A DNA stretch of 64,000 nucleotides, from assembly GCF_024347075.1 (NCBI RefSeq), contig NZ_AP024900.1, forward strand, positions 1,116,001 through 1,180,000, given 5' to 3'. The position numbers and the translations under genes were made by a program. Below the pieces are notes generated by a model that worked only from the letters and a program-made list of their open reading frames with translations, was not told where the DNA came from and did no database searches. Source of the DNA: Vibrio rarus (GTDB lineage Bacteria > Pseudomonadota > Gammaproteobacteria > Enterobacterales > Vibrionaceae). Positions 44,125 through 52,844 of this stretch are shown piece by piece (within the stretch, counting starts at the first letter, position 1; each line of letters opens with the position of its first letter).

Positions 44125-44430
44125 TTATTTTAGCTCATCAATGGCCTTTACCAGACTATGATGGCTAATAGAACCTTGGGTTCGAGATTGAAGGTAAGGT
44201 TGATAAGCGGGATCCGCCATAAAGTTCAGAGCCGCTTGTTTTGAGGGCCACTGCATAATAATGCGCAATAGTGGTGATTCTAAATCCCCCTCAAGGGTTT
44301 GATGTTGCTGGGTACGTGCAAGGTATATTCCACCATGCTTAGCCACTAAATCATTAGCAACAGCCATATAGGCCGCAATCCAATCTTGTGTTGTGGGGGT
44401 CACTTGTAAAATAGAATAGTATTTAGACAT
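44125..44430 (-). CDS. DUF1330-like dimeric alpha-beta barrel protein
   Basis: A 101-aa protein with a ferredoxin-like alpha-beta fold (KYYSILQVTPTTQDWIAAYM...HGGIYLARTQQHQTLEGDLESPLLRIIMQWPSKQAALNFMADPAYQPYLQSR), the pattern of DUF1330. Function unknown; related folds bind aromatic compounds. Reverse strand, ~50 bp after the antibiotic-monooxygenase-like gene, likely the same transcript. Confidence 0.78.
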   Translation of the reverse strand: MSKYYSILQVTPTTQDWIAAYMAVANDLVAKHGGIYLARTQQHQTLEGDLESPLLRIIMQWPSKQAALNFMADPAYQPYLQSRTQGSISHHSLVKAIDELK

Positions 44431-44479
44431 TGCGTTTTCCTCATAATGAATGTGCTATTTGAGCGGTTATTTATGACCC

Positions 44480-45100
44480 TTAAGCAATTTGAGTGACAAA
44501 ATTCATGTATTGATTCATATCGCCTATGACATATTTCTCCATCAATTGCCCCGTGGTTACGGCATAAGGTTGGTGAAAATGAATGTCCCATACATCCGAT
44601 TCTTTGCGCCAGTGTTCATACACAACTAAAGTTTGTTCGTCCCCTTGCACTGTATATAAGTCAAATAACAGACACCCATCTTCATCTCTGGTGTGTTTAA
44701 TATGTTGTGCAAACTGTGCCAGCAACTCATCTTTAGATCCTGGCTGGATTTTGAAAATGAAGAAAATATCAAATGTAGGGTCCGATTCTGCAGCGTCTAA
44801 AGGTTGCATTGGCGCAGGCGTCGTATCATTTAGTGTGTATGTTTGGCTGGATATAGCATTAGGCATTAATGCTTGTAGGGCACTGACCTGTGATGATGGA
44901 AGACTTTGATTGTAGGCGGCTTTATCTAGCCAACGCTCATATCGGAAAAAGAGATTCGGTTGTTTTTTATCCACATAGTAACGCGATGCGATATGCGTTT
45001 TATTTTGTTCAAACGCAGATTTGTCAGCCAATAGCGCAGCATTAAACGCTTCGCTATGTTCAGATTGCACAGTAAATTTTACGATTTGTGTATATGCCAT
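44480..45100 (-). CDS. Tandem antibiotic biosynthesis monooxygenase (ABM/YgiN-like) protein
   Basis: A 206-aa protein with two ABM-type ferredoxin-like domains: residues ~1-95 (IVKFTVQSEHSEAFNAALLADKSAFEQ...FFRYERWLDKAAYN) and ~108-206 (FFIFKIQPGSKDELLAQFAQHIKHTRDEDGCLLFDLY...VVYEHWRKESDVWDIHFHQP). Cofactor-free quinol monooxygenases such as YgiN belong here, which would fit polyphenol chemistry. It is divergent from a LysR gene that probably controls it. Confidence 0.8.
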   Translation of the reverse strand: MAYTQIVKFTVQSEHSEAFNAALLADKSAFEQNKTHIASRYYVDKKQPNLFFRYERWLDKAAYNQSLPSSQVSALQALMPNAISSQTYTLNDTTPAPMQPLDAAESDPTFDIFFIFKIQPGSKDELLAQFAQHIKHTRDEDGCLLFDLYTVQGDEQTLVVYEHWRKESDVWDIHFHQPYAVTTGQLMEKYVIGDMNQYMNFVTQIA

Positions 45101-45306
45101 AACAGTACCCTATATTGCAAAAGTGATGATATTTTAGACTTAGCCAATAGCTTGCTAAGTGGATGAGAGCACTATAAAGGGCTTTTTACCTGCTATCATC
45201 TGACAAAATAAGGAAATATAATCCTTGTAGGCGGGATAATAGAGTCCGTGATAGTGGCAAAAGTGCGGGTGAGTGTTGAGCGTCAACATGAAAAGGAGTA
45301 GGCATA

Positions 45307-46245
45307 ATGAGCTTTGATATAAAGAATTTGATGTTATTTGTACGTATTGCTGAGTCTGGACGCATTGGCAAGGCAGGGGAGTCGCTTGGGCTTTCAACAA
45401 CCAATGCCAGCCAACGAATTCAACAGTTGGAATCCTCGCTCAATGTTAAGTTATTGCACCGTTCAACGCGAGTCGTCAGTTTAACCCACGAAGGGGAAGT
45501 GTTTTTAGAGCATGCGAGGCGTATATTAAATGATATAGAGCAAGCGAAAAATGCATTTCGTCACGATAATGAGCAAGTTCAGGGGAAAATAAAACTAACG
45601 GTTTCAGCCTCTTATGGGCGCATTTATATTGTCCCATTTTTACCTGAATTTTTGCAACGTCACCCTAACTTACAAGTGGAAATCGACTTTACAGACAGAA
45701 ATGTTGATATTGTTGAAAAAGGCTATGACTTGGCTTTTCGGATGGGAAGTTTGCCGTCAAACAGCTTATTAGCGAGAAGAATTGCCGACAACCCTAGTGT
45801 CATTGTTGCCTCACCTCAATATTTAAATACCCATGGCATACCTAAAACCCCGGAAGATCTTATTGACCATGCTTGTATCCCATTTGCAGACCAAGATCAT
45901 TGGCAGTTTCGCCATACTTCTGGTAATCGCTACTCTATACCGGTTAAAGGCGCGCTGACATTAAACTGGGGGGATGCCATTAGCGATATGGTTGAGGCGA
46001 ATATGGGCATAGGTTTAGCGTCTCTTTGGCACGTTGCTCCTAGCATCAAGATGGGCAAAGCCGTGCCTATTTTACAAGAATATGAAGTGTACCCTCGCAC
46101 CAATATCTGGGCGGTTCGTCCCGGTGGACGAGTGACACCGGGCAGAGTAAAAGTCTTTCTTGATTACATTGAGCAGGTCATCACTAAAACCAATGTAGAG
46201 CGATACTCTGACATGATACCGTCCGACCACAGTAGGCCGGACTGA
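45307..46245 (+). CDS. LysR-family transcriptional regulator (CrgA/AaeR-like)
   Basis: A 312-aa LysR regulator: N-terminal HTH FVRIAESGRIGKAGESLGLSTTNASQRIQQLESSLNVKLLHRSTR and the effector domain IKLTVSASYGRIYIVPFLPEFLQRHPNLQVEIDFTDRNVDIVEKGYDLAFRMG, typical of the large CrgA-type subgroup. It is divergent from the ABM-domain gene with a 206-bp shared upstream region and likely regulates it, perhaps in response to an aromatic or quinone. Confidence 0.92.
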   Translation: MSFDIKNLMLFVRIAESGRIGKAGESLGLSTTNASQRIQQLESSLNVKLLHRSTRVVSLTHEGEVFLEHARRILNDIEQAKNAFRHDNEQVQGKIKLTVSASYGRIYIVPFLPEFLQRHPNLQVEIDFTDRNVDIVEKGYDLAFRMGSLPSNSLLARRIADNPSVIVASPQYLNTHGIPKTPEDLIDHACIPFADQDHWQFRHTSGNRYSIPVKGALTLNWGDAISDMVEANMGIGLASLWHVAPSIKMGKAVPILQEYEVYPRTNIWAVRPGGRVTPGRVKVFLDYIEQVITKTNVERYSDMIPSDHSRPD

Positions 46246-46261
46246 TTGGAGGGGGGAATGA

Positions 46262-46795
46262 TTAACGGCCCAACATACGGGTAATGGTGCGGTCTTTATC
46301 GATAACGTGATGTTTAATCGCACCGATAATATGCAACACTAAAACTGCAATAAGAATGTTCACTGCGCTGTGATGAACCGTACTGCCTAGCTCTTGCAAC
46401 CATTCAATTTTGTCACCTTTACTAATGATCTCCCAGCCGAAAATATCTACAGCTCGGCCACCACCCGCACTCATGGCGATTCCTGAAATAGGCATAGCTA
46501 AGGTTGCTAGCATTAAAATACCGTGCACCGCGTGTGCCATTTTTTCTTGCCAAGGAGCACTAGTACCTAGGCTAGGCAATGTGCCTTCTTTTAATCGCCA
46601 GATAATACGTAACAGAGCAATGGCAAGGATAATAGCGCCAATAGATTTGTGGTAACCCATCAGAAAAGACTTATCTGGACCGCGTTCCATCTCTGCCATG
46701 ATCAACCCAACAATAAACACCCCCATAAAGGACAGTCCAGTGAGCCAATGCATTACAATGGTAGTACGAGAGAGTTTGTTCGGGTCAGCCTGCAT
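46262..46795 (-). CDS. cybB: Cytochrome b561
   Basis: A 177-aa four-helix membrane cytochrome. Haem-ligand histidines are visible in VMHWLTGLSFMG, YHKSIGAIIL, HAVHGILMLATLAMPISGIAMS and VHHSAVNILIAVLVLHIIGAIKHH. This family accepts electrons from ubiquinol or superoxide. Convergent with the LysR gene, 16 bp apart. Confidence 0.93.
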   Translation of the reverse strand: MQADPNKLSRTTIVMHWLTGLSFMGVFIVGLIMAEMERGPDKSFLMGYHKSIGAIILAIALLRIIWRLKEGTLPSLGTSAPWQEKMAHAVHGILMLATLAMPISGIAMSAGGGRAVDIFGWEIISKGDKIEWLQELGSTVHHSAVNILIAVLVLHIIGAIKHHVIDKDRTITRMLGR

Positions 46796-46928
46796 GCTAA
46801 GTGATCCTTTATTTAAAATTGTGTTAAAAAATAAGTGGTTAGGAAGTAGTTATTATCCATAAACGCCCCCCACTTGAACATGATTGTTATTGTAAAGTAA
46901 CGTAAAGGTTCACACTTATGAAAAACCA

Positions 46929-46949
46929 TGCCACCCATTGTTAGTGGCA
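46929..46949. repeat. Short hairpin upstream of the transposase gene (REP-like)
   Basis: TGCCAC and GTGGCA are inverted around 9 nt, 54 bp before the transposase start. RAYT-type transposases are often flanked by REP hairpins; I found no second convincing copy downstream. Confidence 0.4.
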
Positions 46950-47002
46950 CACAAATACACCTTCTACTAGGCTTTGTTTGAGCCTTAAACAAGGAGGTTA
47001 CC

Positions 47003-47974
47003 ATGCCACGCCCTCGTAGAACGCAAATTAGTCTTGAAGACACTCCCTATTACCATTGTTGTAGTCGCGTGGTTCGTCGCGCTTTCTTGTGTGGTGATGA
47101 TCAATACACAGGTAACAATTATGACCACAGACGGGGTTGGGTTGAATCACTGATTCTTCAACTGACGGATGCGTTTGCCATTGATGTGGCCGCTTATGCG
47201 GTGATGTCTAATCATCTGCATGTGGTGTTACACATTGATATTGAGACCGTAAACTGCTGGAGTGATCTTGATGTGGTTATACAATGGCATAAGTTGTTTA
47301 AAGGTGATGGATTAACTCATAAGTTTGCCAAAGGTCAGTTGATTGAACCTCATGAAGTTGCAAGGTTAAAGCACACCATCGCAATCTACAGAAGTCGGCT
47401 ATGTGATATCTCCTGGTTTATGCGTTGTTTAAATGAGCCTATTGCTAGACGAGCTAATCAAGAAGATAACTGCTCAGGCCGTTTCTGGGAGGGGAGGTTT
47501 AAATCTCAGGCATTACTCGATGAAGCCGCAGTACTCGCCTGTATGGCGTATGTGGATCTGAACCCCGTACGCGCCAGTATGGCAGCCACGCCAGAGCAAT
47601 CAGACTACACCAGTATTCAGCAACGGATAAAAGCCGCCATCAAAGGTGAGCAGCCTAAAGCTCTACTGCCATTTATTGGTAATGAACGCGCTAACCAACC
47701 CAAAGGCATCGCATTTTCACTAAAAGAGTATCTTGAGCTAGTTGACGATACAGGGCGGATTATTCGTGATGATAAACGCGGTGCTGTCAGAGCTGGTAGC
47801 ATGAAAATACTGAACAGATTAAACATCAATCAAGCTAACTGGCTAGAACTGACGACGGAATTTGGTCAGTTATTCCATGGTCCAGTAGGATCATTACAAG
47901 AACTGACACAATATTGTGAGCATTTACAAAAGCGACGACGGCATTTCGCTACAAGTTGCCAATATTTCCAGTAA
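47003..47974 (+). CDS. IS200/IS605-like Y1 transposase (REP-associated tyrosine transposase type)
   Basis: A 323-aa protein. The N-terminus has the RAYT-like start PRPRRTQISLEDTPYYHCCSRVVRRAFLCG; the HUH metal motif is degenerate as AVMSNHLHVVLHID (HLH); and NCSGRFWEGRFKSQALLDEAAVLACMAYVDLNPVRA is the conserved C-terminal block with the RFWEGRFKSQ signature. It is larger than classic RAYTs, with a C-terminal extension. AAGGAGGT precedes the ATG. It is a single-copy domesticated-looking gene; no IS ends were recognised. Confidence 0.88.
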   Translation: MPRPRRTQISLEDTPYYHCCSRVVRRAFLCGDDQYTGNNYDHRRGWVESLILQLTDAFAIDVAAYAVMSNHLHVVLHIDIETVNCWSDLDVVIQWHKLFKGDGLTHKFAKGQLIEPHEVARLKHTIAIYRSRLCDISWFMRCLNEPIARRANQEDNCSGRFWEGRFKSQALLDEAAVLACMAYVDLNPVRASMAATPEQSDYTSIQQRIKAAIKGEQPKALLPFIGNERANQPKGIAFSLKEYLELVDDTGRIIRDDKRGAVRAGSMKILNRLNINQANWLELTTEFGQLFHGPVGSLQELTQYCEHLQKRRRHFATSCQYFQ

Positions 47975-48256
47975 GCTAGCATGTCAAAAAGCTGCAACTG
48001 AATCGATACCAACAAATTAAACACTAAATAGCCATCACTCTAGCATGGTTGCCAAAATACGGTTGAAAAATGGGCAATTAAGCCGGAAACACTCCAAAAC
48101 CACCATAATTCACCTTGTAAACTCATCAGCAAACGCTACAGAAAGCTTAATCATACCTACTCGTATGTATAGAGCTTAAAAGGCTGTTAGGTTATTGATT
48201 TATAATGGCTGGCAGGTTTAGGAACTTAAGAGCTCACCTATTATTTCTTTTTTCAA

Positions 48257-49426
48257 CTAACTCTTTCGCACAATAAACATTTGGTAGCCAAATTCCCCTA
48301 AGTATTGCTCATAAATAGCGATCTCTTTAGTGAGATCTTGTAGAGCATTGGAGTGAGGCATGCTGGGTAATAATTCAGCTGTGCGTTGCTTCACCGGTTG
48401 ATAGTAGTTTTCCCATGCTTGGCCACTTAATGAAAAGTGCTCAATAACCTCATATCCGTACTGCTTAAACTGTTGCAATCGACTATCAATATTTTGCATA
48501 TCGGGATATTCACCTTTAAAAAACGTCTGCGCCTCTTTCGTCGGTGTTGCGGTGAGCCATACCATGTCACTGAGCATTAAAATACCGTCCAGTTCAAGTA
48601 AAGGTCGCCACTGTTTCAGTGCATGGGTTACGCCCATAATATATGCACTTCCTTCCGCCCAAATTAGGTCAAAACTGTGTTCTTTAAAGGGCAATGCCGT
48701 CATGCTCGCGCAAACAGGCGTCAATCGGTGGGCTAAGCCATCATCGTTAAATCGTTGGCTAAGGCGAGTGAGCGCCGATTGCTCATTATCCACAACGGTT
48801 ATGTGCGCGTCGGTATTATTGGCCAGTACAGTGGTCGCCAACCCTTTACCTGAGCCAATCTCCAGTAAGTTTTTACTGTTATGTGTCACATAGCTGAGAG
48901 CTTTTTTAGTTTCAGATGCACATCCTGGCCCCCAACGGTCAAGCGTGTCGAAGACTTTCATAAAGTCGGCCATATAATCTTGATGTTGATTCATATCTTT
49001 TGATAACCATTTTAATCTAAGTGCTTCTTTTTCGTTGAAGCCTTGTTTAATAAGCCAGTCTAAGTGCGCATCAGGTGCCAATTGACTGACATTCTCGTGC
49101 CAAGCTTTATGATCGCCTTCCCCAAGTAGCGCCGTTAACAGCGTTCTTGAGTGTTGCTTTTGTGCAATTTCTTGATCAAGTGCCTGTAATCGGTTGAGCA
49201 ATAAAGCGCGTTCAATCTTAGCTTCCAAACAAGCTTTGCACTCTTTAAGGGTTAAGCCACCCGCTTGCAAAGTTTGAATTAATAACACTCGCTGCACATC
49301 TCGCTCTTTATAAACGCGATAGCCATTATCGAGTCGAACTCCCCTAATTAATCCCAATTTTTCGTAATAAAGTAGGGCGGTGCGCGACAAGCCAACCTTG
49401 TTGGCAAGTTCAGATATTCGATACAT
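48257..49426 (-). CDS. MerR regulator fused to a SAM-dependent methyltransferase
   Basis: A 389-aa fusion. Residues 1-~110 are a MerR DNA-binding domain and linker helix (ISELANKVGLSRTALLYYEKLGLIRGVRLDNGYRVYKERDV). Residues ~165-389 are a class I methyltransferase: NLLEIGSGKGLATTVLAN (SAM loop), HITVVDNEQSAL and FDLIWAEGSAYIMG. The link between metabolite methylation and gene control is unusual; such a protein may methylate and clear its own inducer. It stands alone and AAGGA precedes the ATG. Substrate unknown. Confidence 0.9.
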   Translation of the reverse strand: MYRISELANKVGLSRTALLYYEKLGLIRGVRLDNGYRVYKERDVQRVLLIQTLQAGGLTLKECKACLEAKIERALLLNRLQALDQEIAQKQHSRTLLTALLGEGDHKAWHENVSQLAPDAHLDWLIKQGFNEKEALRLKWLSKDMNQHQDYMADFMKVFDTLDRWGPGCASETKKALSYVTHNSKNLLEIGSGKGLATTVLANNTDAHITVVDNEQSALTRLSQRFNDDGLAHRLTPVCASMTALPFKEHSFDLIWAEGSAYIMGVTHALKQWRPLLELDGILMLSDMVWLTATPTKEAQTFFKGEYPDMQNIDSRLQQFKQYGYEVIEHFSLSGQAWENYYQPVKQRTAELLPSMPHSNALQDLTKEIAIYEQYLGEFGYQMFIVRKS

Positions 49427-49784
49427 GCAGTCTGTCCTTGTTTGGAGAACTTGAAGCTAAACTATAAAGCAATAGACAGGTCAATGGTTAAGAAGAGAAT
49501 AATTGCATGATGGTGCGCACTATCATGAATCTCAACATGGGTAATCTCCATAACTCATTGTATGCATGAATAAAAATAAATTCATGTGCCTAGTGCATAT
49601 AAGTGATGCAAACATGTCATTTATCCACGCAAAACATCCGTAGTATTTTTAAAGCCGATCACTGTTTGGCTCACCATTTTAATCTTGTTGTTATATGAAA
49701 AATCCATTGATGGCGCTGCATCAGATGCACAGGCTAAAGGATGAAAGTTTCATATAAGAATTAAACAATATAGGAATTGAACTC
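49427..49784. other. Divergent intergenic region with palindromes upstream of the flavin reductase
   Basis: 358 bp between the MerR-methyltransferase gene and the enoate reductase. Perfect inverted repeats: CATGAAT-N8-ATTCATG (49565-49586) and TGCATCAGATGCA (49717-49729), which could be operator sites. No ORF. Confidence 0.55.
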
Positions 49785-52700
49785 ATGACAAAGCTTGCGA
49801 AAGCGATAGCACTAGGCTCAACGCACACCAAACTGAAAAGTCGAATTGTAATGGCACCTATGACCATTCAATCGGCTTTTTTTGATGGTGGCGTCACCCA
49901 AGAGATGATTGATTATTATGCGGCTCGCTCCGGTGAGGCGGGAGCGGTGATCGTTGAAAGTGCGTTCGTTGAAAATTACGGTCGCGCTTTTCCCGGAGCC
50001 TTAGGTATCAATAGCGACAAGCATATTGCCGGATTAACCAAACTGGCTACGGCGATTAAAGAGAAAGGGTCGAAAGCCATTTTGCAGATCTACCATGCAG
50101 GTCGCATGGCCAATGGCGAATTTAATGGTGGTCATCAACCTATTTCAGCCAGCGCCGTTGCAGCACTTCGTGATAACGCCGAAACGCCATTAGCGATGAG
50201 TGAAGAGCAAATTGAAGCCATGATCGATAACTTTGCACAGGCGGTGAATCGCGCCATTGTTGCGGGGTTTGACGGTGTGGAAATTCATGGAGCGAATACC
50301 TACCTAATCCAACAATTTTTCTCTCCTCATTCCAATCGCCGTACGGATAAATGGGGGGGAGATAGAGAAAAACGCAGCGCGTTTCCCCTTGCTGTATTAG
50401 AGCAAGCCAAAGCAGTGGTTGCTTCACATCAGTTATCGGACTTTATTATTGGTTATCGCTTTTCACCAGAGGAAATTGAACAGCCGGGCATTCGTTTCGA
50501 AGACAGCATGTTCCTGCTGGATAAACTGGCCAAATGTGGGCTGGATTATTTTCACTTTTCTATGGGTAATTACATGCGTAATTCCATTGTAAACCCTGAA
50601 GATACAACGCCACTGATCCACCAGTACCATGCTTTAAAATCGGAAAACGTAGCGAAAATTCCTGTTATTGGTGTGGGAGGTATAGCTCAACATAGCGATG
50701 CTCTCGATGCGCTGACACAAGGCTATGATATGGTCAGTGTCGGTAAAGGCTTTTTAGTTGACCCGCAATGGGCGCAAAAAGCCTTAGCAGCAGAGACGTG
50801 TGCGGAAGTGGCCGATCTTGGCCAGCAGCAACAGTTGGTGATCCCGGCACCTTTGTGGGACATCATGGATTATATGATTGTGGACGGTGCCGCTGAAGCC
50901 TTAAAACAGCAACGAATTAAAGAGCTACAAAATTTCGAAATAACCTTCGAACCCGGTGAATACACGGCCTATGGTTATGGACACAATGGCCAACTGCCTG
51001 TCACAGTGACTTTCTCCAACGATGAAATTTTACAAGTGCAAGTGGACTCATCAAAAGAGTCGGATGGAATAGCCAACCCAGCATTTGAGCGTATTCCTCA
51101 ACAAATACTAGAAAATCAAACTCTTAATATTGATGTCATTTCTGGTGCCACAGTAAGTAGCCAAGCGGTGATTGATGGTGTGTCTAACGCGGTTGATTTA
51201 GCGGGCGGTAATTCGGAAGCATTGCGCAATAAAGCACGCAAAGAAGTGCAACGCTCAACGCAAACCATTCAAGAAAACGTCGATGTGGTAGTGGTTGGCG
51301 GTGGCGGTGCGGGTTTAAGTGCCGCTCTTACTGCTTTAGATAACGGTAAATCTGTGGTGATTTTAGAAAAATTCCCTGCAATTGGTGGTAATACGGTACG
51401 CACAGGTGGTTGGGTTAATGCCGCTGAAGCGAATTGGCAAAAAGCGTTTCCTGCCATTGCTGGAGAGGTGGACTACTTGAAAGCCATTGCCGCAACGCCT
51501 GAGTCAGACATAGCCCCAGAATACCTGTCAGATTTTCGTGTTCTAAAAGATCAATTAGAAAATTATTTTCTGGATGTGGACAGTGGTAAAAACTATTTGT
51601 TTGATTCAACAGAGCTACACTTGATCCAAACCTATCTTGGCGGTAAACGCACTAACCGAGATGGCACGCCTATTTTTGGTCAATATGACTTGGTAAACAC
51701 CTTAACGAGTCGTGCAATGGAATCTATTGATTGGTTGACGCAAAAAGGCATCGACTTTAATCGTAATATGGTGGACATTGCGGTAGGCGCACTATGGCGT
51801 CGAGCACACAAACCTAATCGCCCTAAAGGTGTGGAGTTTGTAGAGAAACTGCAAAAACAGATTATTGCTCAAGGCGGTCGCATTATCACCGATACTCGCG
51901 CAGAAGAACTCATCGTAGAGAAGGGGAAAGTGACGGGGGTTAAGGCCACTCACGCCAATGGTACAAAATACCAACTGACCACCAATAACGGTGTGGTTCT
52001 TGCTTCAGGCGGTTTTGGGGCCAATACCAAGATGCTACAAAAATACAATAATTACTGGACTGAGATTGCTGACGATATCAAAACCACCAACTCACCGGCA
52101 TTGATCGGTGATGGCATTGACATTGGTGAGAAAGCCGGTGCCAACTTAGTGGGTATGGAATACATCCAATTGATGCCAATAGGCGATCCAAAATCTGGCG
52201 CACTACTTACCGGTTTAATTGTGCCACCCGAGAACTTTGTGTTTGTTAACCAGCAAGGTAAACGTTTTGTTGATGAATGTCAGAGCCGAGACGTACTGTC
52301 GAACGCCTTTTTCGACAATGGCGGTGTAGTGTATATGATTGCGGATGAAGCCATTCGTAACACGGCAGCGAATACCACCCCAGAAACCATCGAGCGCGAA
52401 ATTGCAGAAGGCATTATCATTAAAGCCGATACTATTGCGCAGTTAGCGAAGAAGATTAATGTCCCAGTTGCGGAATTAAGCCAAACAATTGAACGTTATA
52501 ATTCTTATGTAGATGAAGGTCGCGACCCTGAATTTCATAAAGGGGCATTAGGCTTGAAAGTGGAACAAGGGCCTTTTTATGCCACTCCACGCAAACCGTC
52601 GGTTCACCATACAATGGGTGGCTTGCAAATCAATACCAAAGCATGCGTATTGAATAAGGATGGCGTACAAATTCCGGGTCTGTATGCGGCAGGAGAGGTA

Positions 52701-52802
52701 ACCGGTGGCATTCACGCAGGTAACCGTTTAGGTGGTAACGCGTTAATCGACATATTTACCTATGGCCGAATCGCAGGTGATAGCGTTTCTACTAACGCTT
52801 AA
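49785..52802 (+). CDS. Three-flavin NADH:enoate reductase (OYE-FMN_bind-FAD domains; fumarate/acrylate/cinnamate reductase type)
   Basis: A 1005-aa cytoplasmic enzyme in three parts. Residues ~1-360 are an Old Yellow Enzyme domain (GVEIHGANTYLIQQFFSPHSNRRTDKWGG). Residues ~385-475 are an FMN_bind domain with ISGATVSSQ, Thr456 being the covalent FMN acceptor. Residues ~490-1005 are a fumarate-reductase flavoprotein domain (VVVVGGGGAGLSAAL). Catalytic Arg835 (SRD), His941 and Arg981 are kept, but positions matching His365 and Glu378 of Shewanella fumarate reductase are Met797 and Gly810, so fumarate is an unlikely substrate; a monocarboxylate (acrylate or cinnamate type) fits better. apbE follows. 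Confidence 0.88.
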   Translation: MTKLAKAIALGSTHTKLKSRIVMAPMTIQSAFFDGGVTQEMIDYYAARSGEAGAVIVESAFVENYGRAFPGALGINSDKHIAGLTKLATAIKEKGSKAILQIYHAGRMANGEFNGGHQPISASAVAALRDNAETPLAMSEEQIEAMIDNFAQAVNRAIVAGFDGVEIHGANTYLIQQFFSPHSNRRTDKWGGDREKRSAFPLAVLEQAKAVVASHQLSDFIIGYRFSPEEIEQPGIRFEDSMFLLDKLAKCGLDYFHFSMGNYMRNSIVNPEDTTPLIHQYHALKSENVAKIPVIGVGGIAQHSDALDALTQGYDMVSVGKGFLVDPQWAQKALAAETCAEVADLGQQQQLVIPAPLWDIMDYMIVDGAAEALKQQRIKELQNFEITFEPGEYTAYGYGHNGQLPVTVTFSNDEILQVQVDSSKESDGIANPAFERIPQQILENQTLNIDVISGATVSSQAVIDGVSNAVDLAGGNSEALRNKARKEVQRSTQTIQENVDVVVVGGGGAGLSAALTALDNGKSVVILEKFPAIGGNTVRTGGWVNAAEANWQKAFPAIAGEVDYLKAIAATPESDIAPEYLSDFRVLKDQLENYFLDVDSGKNYLFDSTELHLIQTYLGGKRTNRDGTPIFGQYDLVNTLTSRAMESIDWLTQKGIDFNRNMVDIAVGALWRRAHKPNRPKGVEFVEKLQKQIIAQGGRIITDTRAEELIVEKGKVTGVKATHANGTKYQLTTNNGVVLASGGFGANTKMLQKYNNYWTEIADDIKTTNSPALIGDGIDIGEKAGANLVGMEYIQLMPIGDPKSGALLTGLIVPPENFVFVNQQGKRFVDECQSRDVLSNAFFDNGGVVYMIADEAIRNTAANTTPETIEREIAEGIIIKADTIAQLAKKINVPVAELSQTIERYNSYVDEGRDPEFHKGALGLKVEQGPFYATPRKPSVHHTMGGLQINTKACVLNKDGVQIPGLYAAGEVTGGIHAGNRLGGNALIDIFTYGRIAGDSVSTNA

Positions 52803-52810
52803 TTAAACTA

Positions 52811-52831
52811 AAGGGAAGCCGAGCTTCCCTT
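52811..52831 (+). terminator. Terminator between the reductase and apbE
   Basis: AAGGGAAGC-CGA-GCTTCCCTT followed by TTTT: a 9-bp stem. It lies within the 42-bp gap between the reductase stop and the apbE start, so apbE would be read by partial read-through and made at a lower level. Confidence 0.85.
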
Positions 52832-52844
52832 TTTTATTAAAATA

